Shown here: positions 34,024 to 42,124 of the stretch, one piece after another | Layout of the letters: each line of letters opens with the position of its first letter | How positions within the stretch are numbered: the stretch's first letter is position 1 | Source: Bacteroidota bacterium | GTDB lineage: Bacteria; Bacteroidota; Bacteroidia; Chitinophagales; Chitinophagaceae | Reading direction: 5' to 3' | DNA length: 55,059 bases | Assembly (NCBI GenBank): GCA_026391195.1 | Contig: JAPLEI010000161.1 | Coordinates: 1 to 55,059, forward strand | Translations under genes and position numbers: made by a program | Notes under the pieces: model-generated | Seen by the model: the letters and a program-made list of their open reading frames with translations, nothing else | What the model was told of the DNA's origin: nothing | Databases searched by the model: none

Positions 34024-35004
34024 TTATCCTCCAATGCTAATCATGGTTCTATTGGTTAATTGATTGGTTTCAATTGTATGCATATCTGTTGAAAGTTGCC
34101 CGCCCAAAGCCTCTTTTTTATCGTAAATATTCTGATGAATGAGGGGAATGATATTTTCACCCCTACGATAGGCACTTAGTAAGTCGGTTTCTCCGTTAGA
34201 AAACAGGCAGTTTTTCATTTTGCCATCTGCTGTTAATCGCATTCTATTGCAATCGCTGCAAAATGGGGCACTCATGGTACTGATTACGGCAAAAGTTCCC
34301 TGATTACCCGGTACCCGATAATTTTTGGCAGTTTCATGGGGCTGTCTATTTATCGGCTGAATGGGATATACTGAACTGATGGTTTCTAATATTTGATGTA
34401 AAGTGATTACTTTTTCACTATTCCATTGGTTTCTATCAAAAGGCATAAATTCTATGAATCGTACATGAACGGGTGTGTTGATTGTCCAATTTATAAAGTC
34501 AATAATTTCTGTATCATTTACTCCTTTTATTACAACCATATTCACCTTCACTTCAATTTGGTTATGTAGCATCAATTGAATATTACTCATTACCTGGTTA
34601 AACCGATCTCGTTTAGTCATAAGCACAAATCGGTCTTTTTGAAGGGTGTCTAAACTAATATTCACCGACTGTACTCCTGCTTTTTTTATATCTGGGAGCA
34701 TTTCGTGTATGCGTGTTCCATTGGTGGTTATGGTTAGCTGAACGGGCAAGCGGGATAGTCGCTCTAGAATTTGAGGAAAATCTTTTCTTACCAAGGGTTC
34801 TCCACCGGTTAGTCTGATTTTTTTAACACCTTCCTGAACAAATATGCGGGCAATGGATTCTATTTCATCTGCCTGCATCAGTTTTTGGGTGGGGGTGAAA
34901 GCATATTCTTCTTCCGGCATACAATAAAAGCACCTCAAATCGCAATTATCCGTTAAGGAAATCCGTAAGTAATCATGCACTCTATTAAAGTTATCCTGAA
35001 TCAT
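34024..35004 (-). CDS. moaA: GTP 3',8-cyclase (MoaA), radical SAM
   Basis: 326 residues. First step of molybdopterin synthesis, GTP to 3',8-cyclo-GTP. N-terminal radical-SAM cluster CDLRCFYC (Cys21, Cys25, Cys28); C-terminal substrate-binding cluster CSDCNRMRLTADGKMKNC; the protein ends in Gly-Gly (TMISIGG), the conserved tail that enters the active site. Also KKIRLTGGEPLVRKDF and ITTNGTRI. 1 bp from the MocA-like gene. Confidence 0.96.
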   Translation of the reverse strand: MIQDNFNRVHDYLRISLTDNCDLRCFYCMPEEEYAFTPTQKLMQADEIESIARIFVQEGVKKIRLTGGEPLVRKDFPQILERLSRLPVQLTITTNGTRIHEMLPDIKKAGVQSVNISLDTLQKDRFVLMTKRDRFNQVMSNIQLMLHNQIEVKVNMVVIKGVNDTEIIDFINWTINTPVHVRFIEFMPFDRNQWNSEKVITLHQILETISSVYPIQPINRQPHETAKNYRVPGNQGTFAVISTMSAPFCSDCNRMRLTADGKMKNCLFSNGETDLLSAYRRGENIIPLIHQNIYDKKEALGGQLSTDMHTIETNQLTNRTMISIGG

Positions 35005-35005
35005 G

Positions 35006-35614
35006 TTATGGTTTCGATGCTAATAATTGCTGATAATCTTCTGGGGTATCAATATCTACCAATCCTTCCTCAAAATGCAATTTAGCTACTTCTGCACCTC
35101 TTTGTAGGATAATATTTTTTGCTCCCACGTCTCCGCGTAATTGTAGTAAATCTGGGAAGATACTTTTATGAAATAAGGCGGGTGTGCCCAAAGTATTGGC
35201 ATAGTAACATGCGGCGATGGGTAAATCGGAATGCTGTTGTAATTGAATCAATGCTTGTATGTTAGAAATAGCAATAAAAGGTTGGTCACATACCACCAAC
35301 AAGATGCCCTCTAAATCAGGTATATTTTTTTGTGCCACCTGAATGCCTAATCGAATGGAGCTGGCCATCCCTTCTTGCCAATTTTCATTAATGGTGATGG
35401 AAAAGTCGGTAGCTCCTATTTCTTGGATTATTTTTTCGGCTGAGGCTCCTAAAATCAAAAAAATAGGAAAATTAGTTGCCTGTTTTAGTTTGGCAATAAG
35501 CCGATTTAGTAAAGTCTCCCCTTGATATGGTAATAATTGTTTGGGAATTCCCAATCGCTTGCTTTCTCCGGCAGCAACAATTACAACACCCCCTTTTTGA
35601 ATTGGATAATTCAT
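35006..35614 (-). CDS. mocA: MocA-like molybdenum cofactor cytidylyltransferase
   Basis: 202 residues. Nucleotidyltransferase fold with GVVIVAAGESKRLGIPKQLLPYQGETLL (NTP-binding G-x-S-x-R-x-G-x-x-K), ILGASAEKI, NENWQEGMASSIRLG, ILLVVCDQPFI and GTPALFHKSIFPDLLQLRGDVGAK. The MocA/NicB branch transfers CMP to Mo-molybdopterin to give MCD, the cofactor form used by xanthine-dehydrogenase-family enzymes such as that encoded at 37252-39973. MobA (GMP transfer) is the alternative, less likely by context. Start overlaps the xdhC stop. Confidence 0.85.
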   Translation of the reverse strand: MNYPIQKGGVVIVAAGESKRLGIPKQLLPYQGETLLNRLIAKLKQATNFPIFLILGASAEKIIQEIGATDFSITINENWQEGMASSIRLGIQVAQKNIPDLEGILLVVCDQPFIAISNIQALIQLQQHSDLPIAACYYANTLGTPALFHKSIFPDLLQLRGDVGAKNIILQRGAEVAKLHFEEGLVDIDTPEDYQQLLASKP

Positions 35615-36735
35615 TAGGAGTGGATTAAGTCTTTTTTCAATCGCAACATCGATCCCGGCTTATTCGTGAATACTGCCTGTATTTCGGCCAGTATACTAAT
35701 CGCAATCTCTTCCGGCGTTTCTGCACCGATTTCTAGACCTGTTGGCCCATATATTTTATTCAACATACTATCCGTGATTGCTATCCCTTCATCGGTTAAC
35801 TGGGCAATCATTTTTTGTAGTTTCTTTTTTGGACCTAATATGCCGATATACGAAATGGGTTGATGTAGTAAGGCGGCTAACATTTTTACATCATACTGGT
35901 AATTATGCGTCATTAATACAAAACAGGTTCTGCTATCAATAGCTATTTTGTCTAGCACTTGCTCGGGCTTGCTTACCAGTATCTGGCAGGCACTGATGAA
36001 TCTGTCTTTTTTGGCATGGGTATTTCTTCCATCTACTACACTTACATCCCAGCCCAACTGATGTGCAATCGTTATCAATGGAATTGCATCATTTCCAGCC
36101 CCAATTATGAAGAGTGCAATGGCTGGTTGTATAAATTCAAATAACAAGTTGCCAGCGTAATTGGGGTGTGCATAATCTTTTACTATCGATTTTCGCTTGC
36201 TGAATATTTGTGCTCCTTCCTCCACAATGAAACGAGATAGGGGGGAGCTATTTTCTTTTGCTGCTATCAATTGCTGCTGGTTCAAAAGTAAGCAGGTACC
36301 CAGCTGGGGATTTTTTTTATTTGACAAGTCAAATCCAGTTACTAAAACTAGTTCTTGTCTTTTTTGTTGCGAAAGCCGTAATAATTCAATCGGATTGCAT
36401 GGGTCTTCGGAGTGAATGTATTCAAATAATATATGTATAATGCCTTCGCAGCCCAGTTGAATACCAATCACTGCGTCTGATTCGTCCGTTGTATCATAGG
36501 TAACCAATCTGCTTTTTTTTTCAGTAAAAGTGAGCATGGCTTTTTGTAAAGCATCTCCTTCTAAACAGCCTCCGCTGATGGCACCGGTCATTTTTCCATT
36601 TTCTGTTACCAACATTCTAGCACCGGGTCTTCTATATGAGGAACCTTCTAAATGAACCACCGTTGCCAAAACACAATCCAAACCCTGTTGCTTGGTCTGG
36701 TCGTAGGATGCGATTATTTCTCGAAATTCCCTCAT
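35614..36735 (-). CDS. XdhC/CoxI family Mo-enzyme maturation factor
   Basis: 373 residues. N-terminal XdhC_CoxI domain (VLATVVHLEGSSYRRPGARMLVTENG, ISGGCLEGDALQKA, LGCEGIIHILFE) and C-terminal Rossmann domain (LFIIGAGNDAIPLITIAHQLGWDVSVVDGR, FVLMTHNYQYDVKMLAALL, YIGILGPKKK, IYGPTGLEIGAETPEEIAISILAEI). XdhC proteins bind the finished cofactor, help exchange its oxo ligand for sulfur and load the apo-enzyme. Directly follows the cytochrome c gene (20 bp) and overlaps mocA. Confidence 0.93.
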   Translation of the reverse strand: MREFREIIASYDQTKQQGLDCVLATVVHLEGSSYRRPGARMLVTENGKMTGAISGGCLEGDALQKAMLTFTEKKSRLVTYDTTDESDAVIGIQLGCEGIIHILFEYIHSEDPCNPIELLRLSQQKRQELVLVTGFDLSNKKNPQLGTCLLLNQQQLIAAKENSSPLSRFIVEEGAQIFSKRKSIVKDYAHPNYAGNLLFEFIQPAIALFIIGAGNDAIPLITIAHQLGWDVSVVDGRNTHAKKDRFISACQILVSKPEQVLDKIAIDSRTCFVLMTHNYQYDVKMLAALLHQPISYIGILGPKKKLQKMIAQLTDEGIAITDSMLNKIYGPTGLEIGAETPEEIAISILAEIQAVFTNKPGSMLRLKKDLIHS

Positions 36736-36755
36736 TTTATTAGGTGCAGTTGAAA

Positions 36756-37181
36756 TTAATAAGGCTGATATCCCTTTACTACCGCTATTTTAGCTGCCGG
36801 AATTTCTGTAACTTGAACCAGGGGTGCTTTGTTTCCCCAGGTATTTCTGATATAATTAATCACATCTGCCACTTCTTTGTCGGTCATTTCAATTCCTGCC
36901 ATTTCGCCGTCAAATGAACTGCCATTAATTTTTAATGGGCCGCGCATTCCCTGCAGGATAATTTTTACTAAGCGATTCTTATCCGATAAATTACCGGTTT
37001 TTACCAATGCAGGAAATGCCCCCTCAACACCCATACCATTTTCCATATGGCAGGAAATACAATAGGTTTCGTAAACTTTTTTACCGTTCTGAATGCTGGC
37101 ATTGGGTGCACTAGTTTGAACAAATGACAAAAAAATAGTTGCCAATAGGGTAGCACAAAGTAGGGTAGTTATTTTTTTCAT
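36756..37181 (-). CDS. Periplasmic mono-haem cytochrome c associated with the Mo oxidoreductase
   Basis: 141 residues with signal peptide (MKKITTLLCATLLATIFLSF). Haem motif CISCH (Cys41, Cys44, His45), then GMGVEGAFPALVKTGNLSDKNRLVKIILQGMRGPLKING, likely axial Met in GEMAGI, and MTDKEVADVINYIRNTWGNKAP. Placed between the Mo subunit gene and xdhC, it is the probable electron acceptor for the enzyme, replacing the FAD subunit of cytoplasmic xanthine dehydrogenases. Paralogue of the cytochrome at 12560-13003. Confidence 0.92.
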   Translation of the reverse strand: MKKITTLLCATLLATIFLSFVQTSAPNASIQNGKKVYETYCISCHMENGMGVEGAFPALVKTGNLSDKNRLVKIILQGMRGPLKINGSSFDGEMAGIEMTDKEVADVINYIRNTWGNKAPLVQVTEIPAAKIAVVKGYQPY

Positions 37182-37251
37182 TGGTCTTATTTATGAATGA
37201 AAAAAGACTGCCCTATAGCAATCTTTTTTTTGAATGCTGTTAAAAAAACGC

Positions 37252-39498
37252 CTAGCTTTTAGTAAGTTCTTTTAAATACGGTTGATTGTATAAACGTTTT
37301 CCAGTTGCTTTGTATAAGGCATTAGCTACAGCAGCAAATACCGGAGGAAACGGCGGTTCACCTAAACCGGTAGGATCAATTGTATTTTGAACAAAATGCA
37401 CATCAATTTTTTTAGGAGTTTCTTTATGTCGAATAATACGGTATTGATTTAGGTTCTTTTGCATAGGAACCCCTTTTTCAAAGCGCATACCTCCATACAA
37501 GGCATTTCCTATTCCATCTACCACCGCTCCTTCCACCATATTTTTAGCTCCCTCAGGATTTACTACAAAACCGCAATCCATAGCAGTAACTACGTTTTCA
37601 ACTTGTGGTTGTCCATCTTTTATAGAAACTTCCACCACATGGGCAGCATAGGAGCTGTGACAAAAATACGCTGCCACCCCGCGATTTTTATTGTTGGATT
37701 GGCTCCAATTCGATTTTTGTTTTACTAATTCCAGCACACCTATGTATCGGGCGGCATCGTATTCGTTGTTTTTTCCTACGGGTTTAGTTTTTGCTTTCTG
37801 CAGCAATTCAATTCTAAAATCAATCGGATCCTTACCAATTGTTTCGGCTAATTCGTCTAAGAAAGATTGTTCTGCCGAGGCAATGAAATTCGATCGGGGG
37901 GCTCTGAAGGCACCAATGGTTATATTGGATGGAATATCCCAGCCTTCTGCCATATAATTTTCAATGGCTCCTGCAGGGAACCGATTTTCGTGAATTGAAT
38001 TTTCCGGAATCCCTCCTCCTTTAATATGAAGAGCGGTTACCTGATTGTTTTCATCTATCGCTGCTTTAAATGATACCATATAAGTGGGTCGGTAAATGCC
38101 ATTCGTCATGTCATCTTCCCGGGTATATATCAGTTTTACGGGTGCTTTTACTTTTTTAGAAATGAGACCTGCTTCAATAATATAATGCCCATAGGCCCTT
38201 CTTCCAAATCCTCCCCCCATTCGGGCCAGTTTCATTTCAATTTTTTCAGCAGGAATATCCAGGTTGGCTATGATATTTTGTTTCATCATTTCCGGAATCT
38301 GAATCGGAGCCACAAAGAATGCTTTTTCATCGGTGATGTGCGCAACACAACTGATGGGTTCCATTGGATTATGCGATAAAAAAGGCGCACTGTAGGTTCG
38401 CTCTAGAATTTTTTTAGCTTTCGCAAAGGCGGCTTCCGGGTCCCCATCTTTTCTTAAAATTTTGCCCGGTTTTTTTTGCATTTCATTCATTTGGGCCAAA
38501 TGTTCATCGGTACTTTCTAACCCGCCCGGTATAGTTTCCATTTTTTTACCGCCCCTTCCGGCAACTGATTCGGTATAGGTTGCCATAGGCTCCCATTCTA
38601 CTACTACTTTTTTTCGGGCATTGATTACTTCCCAAGTGGTTTTGCCCACCACGGCTACCAAATTATTGAAAGCACGGGTATCAAATCCCGCTCGGGTATA
38701 GCCATCTTTATAAACCTGTATTTCAAATACATCTTGAATACCCGCCATTTTTTTCGCTACTGTGCCATCAAAAGATTTCAACTTCATCCCAAATGCCGGA
38801 GGGTGAATTACCATGGCAATCAGCATACCTTCCTGCTTATAGTCCAGTGTGAATAATGGATTACCCGATACAATGTTTTTTCCCACTACATTTTTCTGGG
38901 GGGTACCGAGTAAGGTAAAATCGCTGATCTTTTTTAAGCTTACTTTTTCGGGTTTGGGTAGTTTTGCTGCAGCAGCTGCTAATGCACCATATGTTACACT
39001 TTTATTGGAGGCTTTATGAGAAACATTGCTATTATTGGCAGTCAACTCTGATACCGACACATTCCATTCATTGGCAGCAGCTTGAAGTAATAACATTCTG
39101 GCAGTTGCACCAGCAGTTCTTAGCGGCACCCATGCCATATTCATTGCTCGGCTACCACCCGTAAATTGTGACTTAAATCTGGGTGTATCATAATCTCCCA
39201 TTTCTACCTTAATTTTTTTCCAATCAGCTTCCAGTTCTTCTGCAACCATCATGGGGAGGGATGTCATTACATTGGTTCCAAATTCGGGGTTCGGACAAAA
39301 AATAGTTATATCATTGTCGGCAGTAATTTTGATGAATCCGGTTAGTTCAACCCATTCTTTAGGAGCCGCGATTTCGGCTAATGCCTCATTGGGAATCAAA
39401 TTGGCTAACCAACTAAAACCAATCATCATTCCACCTCCTGTTAAAGAGGTAATTTTTAAAAATGCGCGTCGGCTATTATTTGGGGATATATTTTCCAT
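37252..39498 (-). CDS. Xanthine-dehydrogenase-family molybdopterin-binding subunit (isoquinoline 1-oxidoreductase beta-like)
   Basis: 748 residues from the ATG at 39498, chosen because it opens with a twin-arginine signal (SRRAFLK followed by a hydrophobic segment); the longer frame to 39522 overlaps the small-subunit gene further. Cofactor and active-site motifs: LARMGGGFGRRAYG, FRAPRSNFIASAEQSFLDE, DCGFVVNPEGAKNMVEGAVVDG, and the catalytic Glu in GLGEPPFPPV (about residue 714). It would be a single-chain large subunit hydroxylating an aldehyde or N-heterocycle in the periplasm with MCD cofactor. Paired with the [2Fe-2S] subunit upstream and a cytochrome c downstream. The substrate cannot be told from sequence. 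Confidence 0.93.
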   Translation of the reverse strand: MENISPNNSRRAFLKITSLTGGGMMIGFSWLANLIPNEALAEIAAPKEWVELTGFIKITADNDITIFCPNPEFGTNVMTSLPMMVAEELEADWKKIKVEMGDYDTPRFKSQFTGGSRAMNMAWVPLRTAGATARMLLLQAAANEWNVSVSELTANNSNVSHKASNKSVTYGALAAAAAKLPKPEKVSLKKISDFTLLGTPQKNVVGKNIVSGNPLFTLDYKQEGMLIAMVIHPPAFGMKLKSFDGTVAKKMAGIQDVFEIQVYKDGYTRAGFDTRAFNNLVAVVGKTTWEVINARKKVVVEWEPMATYTESVAGRGGKKMETIPGGLESTDEHLAQMNEMQKKPGKILRKDGDPEAAFAKAKKILERTYSAPFLSHNPMEPISCVAHITDEKAFFVAPIQIPEMMKQNIIANLDIPAEKIEMKLARMGGGFGRRAYGHYIIEAGLISKKVKAPVKLIYTREDDMTNGIYRPTYMVSFKAAIDENNQVTALHIKGGGIPENSIHENRFPAGAIENYMAEGWDIPSNITIGAFRAPRSNFIASAEQSFLDELAETIGKDPIDFRIELLQKAKTKPVGKNNEYDAARYIGVLELVKQKSNWSQSNNKNRGVAAYFCHSSYAAHVVEVSIKDGQPQVENVVTAMDCGFVVNPEGAKNMVEGAVVDGIGNALYGGMRFEKGVPMQKNLNQYRIIRHKETPKKIDVHFVQNTIDPTGLGEPPFPPVFAAVANALYKATGKRLYNQPYLKELTKS

Positions 39499-39508
39499 GC
39501 GTTTTATT

Positions 39509-39973
39509 TTATTGATGAGCATTTTTTGCTGCGGATTGTATTGCTTGTTTTATTCTTACATAAGTTCCGCAACGGCAAATATTTCCATTCATTGCAGTTT
39601 CAATTTCTTCATCGGTAGGATGGGGCTTCGACTTTAACAAGGCTGAGGCTGCCATAATTTGTCCAGTTTGGCAATAGCCACATTGGGCTACATCCAGTGA
39701 TAACCAGGCTTTTTGTACTGGGTGCTCTCCCGACTCAGATAATCCTTCAATAGTAGTGATTTCCTGTGCCGCAACGGCTGCTACTGGCAGCTGGCACGAT
39801 TTCATGGCTTTTCCGTTCAAATGTATGGTGCAGGCACCGCAGGACCCAACGCCACAACCATATTTGGTACCCACCAAATTCAGATGGTCGCGCAAAACCC
39901 ATAAAACCGGCGTAGTGGGATCTACTTCGGCTTCCATCATTTTGCCATTGACTTTTAATTTGTATTTAGCCAT
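39509..39973 (-). CDS. [2Fe-2S] subunit of the Mo oxidoreductase (isoquinoline 1-oxidoreductase alpha / CoxS-like)
   Basis: 154 residues with two [2Fe-2S] clusters: the plant-type cluster from Cys40, Cys45, Cys48 and Cys60 (YGCGVGSCGACTIHLNG) and the helical cluster from Cys98, Cys101, Cys133 and Cys135 (CGYCQTGQIMAA, NICRCGTYVRI). It passes electrons from the Mo centre to the cytochrome. It has no signal peptide of its own and probably rides out with the Tat signal of the large subunit. First gene of the 12-gene module. Confidence 0.95.
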   Translation of the reverse strand: MAKYKLKVNGKMMEAEVDPTTPVLWVLRDHLNLVGTKYGCGVGSCGACTIHLNGKAMKSCQLPVAAVAAQEITTIEGLSESGEHPVQKAWLSLDVAQCGYCQTGQIMAASALLKSKPHPTDEEIETAMNGNICRCGTYVRIKQAIQSAAKNAHQ

Positions 39974-40215
39974 ATAATATATATTTTAATGGATCAGCGT
40001 AAATTTACCCATTTATAGGATAGTCTGTATCATCGTTCAGATAAATCCTTTAAAGGGTAATACAAAATTCATTTATTTATTACCAATTTCCGAATATTCA
40101 CAATATATTTTCTGCCATTTTCCCCAATTGCCATACGCCATCAAGGGGGCAAGGGAGTTTAGTAAAAAACCAAGGTGAAATGAAAGTATAGGGACCCTAA
40201 AAATGATTTTGTAAA
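39974..40215 (-). promoter_or_regulatory. Intergenic region upstream of the Mo module, presumed promoter
   Basis: 242 bp of AT-rich sequence between the 4Fe-4S gene and the Mo operon, both on the minus strand. It is the only gap over 150 bp within the block and so the likely promoter region. A weak -7 candidate on the minus strand is GAATTTTG (complement 40063-40070), with a poor -33 partner about 20 bp further. No convincing terminator, riboswitch or palindromic operator was found. Confidence 0.35.
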
Positions 40216-41523
40216 TTATCCATTCATCCAATTGTCCCGAGTATCAGGAGAAAATTTCCAAGGCGCAAAATTGTTTTCTATATTGCTGAAAGTGCTGTTC
40301 CATTCCTGCGGCGCATTGCTCTCTTCCATAATTAGCGATCTTCTAAGCTCAGTAATAATATTCAAGGGAGATATGCTAACGGGGCATTCCTCTACACATG
40401 CCATACAGGTGGTGCAGGCTCTCAGTTCTTCTACCGAAATATAATCGTGTAACAAACTTTTTCCATCGGGCGTCCACTCACCTGTTTTGCTAAGATGCTT
40501 ACCCATTTCCTCCATACGATCGCGGGTGGCCATCATGATTTTTCTGGGACTCAATTTTTTTCCGGTCAGGTTAGCCGGACAAGCAGCAGTGCACCTGCCA
40601 CATTCGGTGCAACTGAAGGCATCGAGTAAACTTTTTTGGCTAAGGGCGGGAATATCTTTGGCACCAAAATGCTCGGGGGAGGCGGCATTGGAAGGAGCCA
40701 ATTCGGGCTGCATGGCATACAACACTTCCTGCTGAACTGCCTCCATATTGGTAAACTTGCCAGCTGTATTAAGAGGGGAATAGTAGGCATTGGGAAATGC
40801 CAATAATATGTGCAGGTGTTTAGAGTAGGGCAGATAATTTAAGAAGGCGAAAATGCCCAAGATATGCAGCCACCAACAGGTACGCTCCAGCATCAGCAAC
40901 GAGGTTTCATTGCCACCTGGTAGCAGGGGCATGATATATTGCGACACCCAAAAATTTCCGGTGCTTGTATAATGAGGGTTTCCGGTTTGTTGCAGTAATT
41001 GGTCGGCAGCATTCATAGTGAGAAATAAACTCATCAGAATAATTTCTGCCAGCAGAATGTAATTCGCATCCGATGCGGGCCACCCCTCTAGGTCGCCATG
41101 AATCAGCCTTTTTACTTTGGTTACATTTCTGCGAATCAAAAATACCACACAAACCAATAATACCCCTGCCGCCAATATTTCAAAACCATTAATTAGCCAG
41201 GTATATACATTTCCCAGAAGGGGCAAAAATAACCGATGATGGCCCGTAATGCCATCTAATACAATTTCTGCCACTTCTAAATTGATGATGATAAAACCAG
41301 CATAAATAATCAGGTGCATGATGGCTACCGGAAAATTTCGGAACATTTTTTTCTGACCTAATGCCAGAAAAATCAGGTTTTTCCATCGTTTTGCAGGCTG
41401 ATCGTTCGGTAGGGAGGGCTGCCCCAGTAGTATAAGTGACCTTATTATCCCAATGCGGCGGGTAAACCAATATCCCGCAAAACCGGCGGTCAATATAAAA
41501 AGTAGTTGTGGTAGGTACTGCAT
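40216..41523 (-). CDS. Membrane-bound 4Fe-4S dicluster protein (NarI-like helices plus HdrC/GlpC-like clusters)
   Basis: 435 residues. The N-terminal half has about five transmembrane helices (LLFILTAGFAGYWFT, AIMHLIIYAGFIIINLEVAEIVL, EILAAGVLLVCVVFLI, ILLAEIILMSLFLTM, LHILGIFAFLNYLPY) with histidines suited to quinone- or haem-linked function. The C-terminal half binds two 4Fe-4S clusters: CTECGRCTAACPANLTGKKLSP and CTTCMACVEECPVSISPLN. Such proteins act with a CCG protein as a quinone-linked electron-transfer complex; the probable CCG partner is 28742-29545, beyond the Mo module. Physiological donor unknown. Confidence 0.9.
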   Translation of the reverse strand: MQYLPQLLFILTAGFAGYWFTRRIGIIRSLILLGQPSLPNDQPAKRWKNLIFLALGQKKMFRNFPVAIMHLIIYAGFIIINLEVAEIVLDGITGHHRLFLPLLGNVYTWLINGFEILAAGVLLVCVVFLIRRNVTKVKRLIHGDLEGWPASDANYILLAEIILMSLFLTMNAADQLLQQTGNPHYTSTGNFWVSQYIMPLLPGGNETSLLMLERTCWWLHILGIFAFLNYLPYSKHLHILLAFPNAYYSPLNTAGKFTNMEAVQQEVLYAMQPELAPSNAASPEHFGAKDIPALSQKSLLDAFSCTECGRCTAACPANLTGKKLSPRKIMMATRDRMEEMGKHLSKTGEWTPDGKSLLHDYISVEELRACTTCMACVEECPVSISPLNIITELRRSLIMEESNAPQEWNSTFSNIENNFAPWKFSPDTRDNWMNG

Positions 41524-41618
41524 AAGAGAAAGTTTATAGAAATTGCCCGGTTTCCCATTTTTTACAGGATTTCGGCAAGTTGAGCGTAATCTCTTTAATT
41601 TTATACCAAATATACTTC

Positions 41619-42119
41619 ATGATTTTGAGGAAAACCATACTTACCCGTATGCAGGCCGAACAAAAGCTCCATCGCATGGCATTGGAACTGGCCGAAAAAT
41701 TGAGTGGAGATGATGCCCCATTGATTATCATGGGAATCCGCAAAAACGGAGAAGTGATTGCCGCACAAGTTGCTGGCTATCTAAAAAAATATATACCCAA
41801 CCCCATTACCCAGCTTTGGGTGCAAATGGATAAATCTCATCCCGATACCATCGAGATCAGTGAACCCCTCGATTTTTCGGGTAAACATGTATTATTGGTG
41901 GATGACGTAACCAATTCGGGCAGAACGCTTTTATATGCTTTAAAACCGCTTATGAATAACCACCCCCTTAGTATTCAAACCCTGGTGCTGGTAGAAAGAA
42001 TGCACAATCAGTTTCCGGTAACAGCAGATTATGTGGGCCTATCGGTAGCCACCACCCTGCAAGAACATATTCAGGTGGAAGTAGAAAATGGCGAAGTGTT
42101 GGGTGCATACATGGAATAA
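41619..42119 (+). CDS. Phosphoribosyltransferase family protein (PyrR-like)
   Basis: 166 residues from the ATG at 41619 (MILRKTILTRMQAEQKLHRM); the upstream TTG-initiated frame adds an unlikely N-terminus. The PRPP loop VLLVDDVTNSGRTL is intact, with IIMGIRKNGEVIA (PPi loop) before it and VLVERMHNQFPVTADYVGLSVAT after. The overall shape recalls PyrR (uracil phosphoribosyltransferase / pyr attenuation protein), but no pyr genes are nearby and specificity is uncertain. Stands alone, divergent from the 4Fe-4S gene. Confidence 0.85.
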   Translation: MILRKTILTRMQAEQKLHRMALELAEKLSGDDAPLIIMGIRKNGEVIAAQVAGYLKKYIPNPITQLWVQMDKSHPDTIEISEPLDFSGKHVLLVDDVTNSGRTLLYALKPLMNNHPLSIQTLVLVERMHNQFPVTADYVGLSVATTLQEHIQVEVENGEVLGAYME

Positions 42120-42124
42120 TGCGG

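Noticed and set aside
29654..39973. Base-composition difference as proof of transfer of the Mo module
   Set aside because: It looks somewhat AT-richer by eye, but sample lines differ only slightly from the his region (about 37 against 40 percent GC), so no claim is made without a full calculation.
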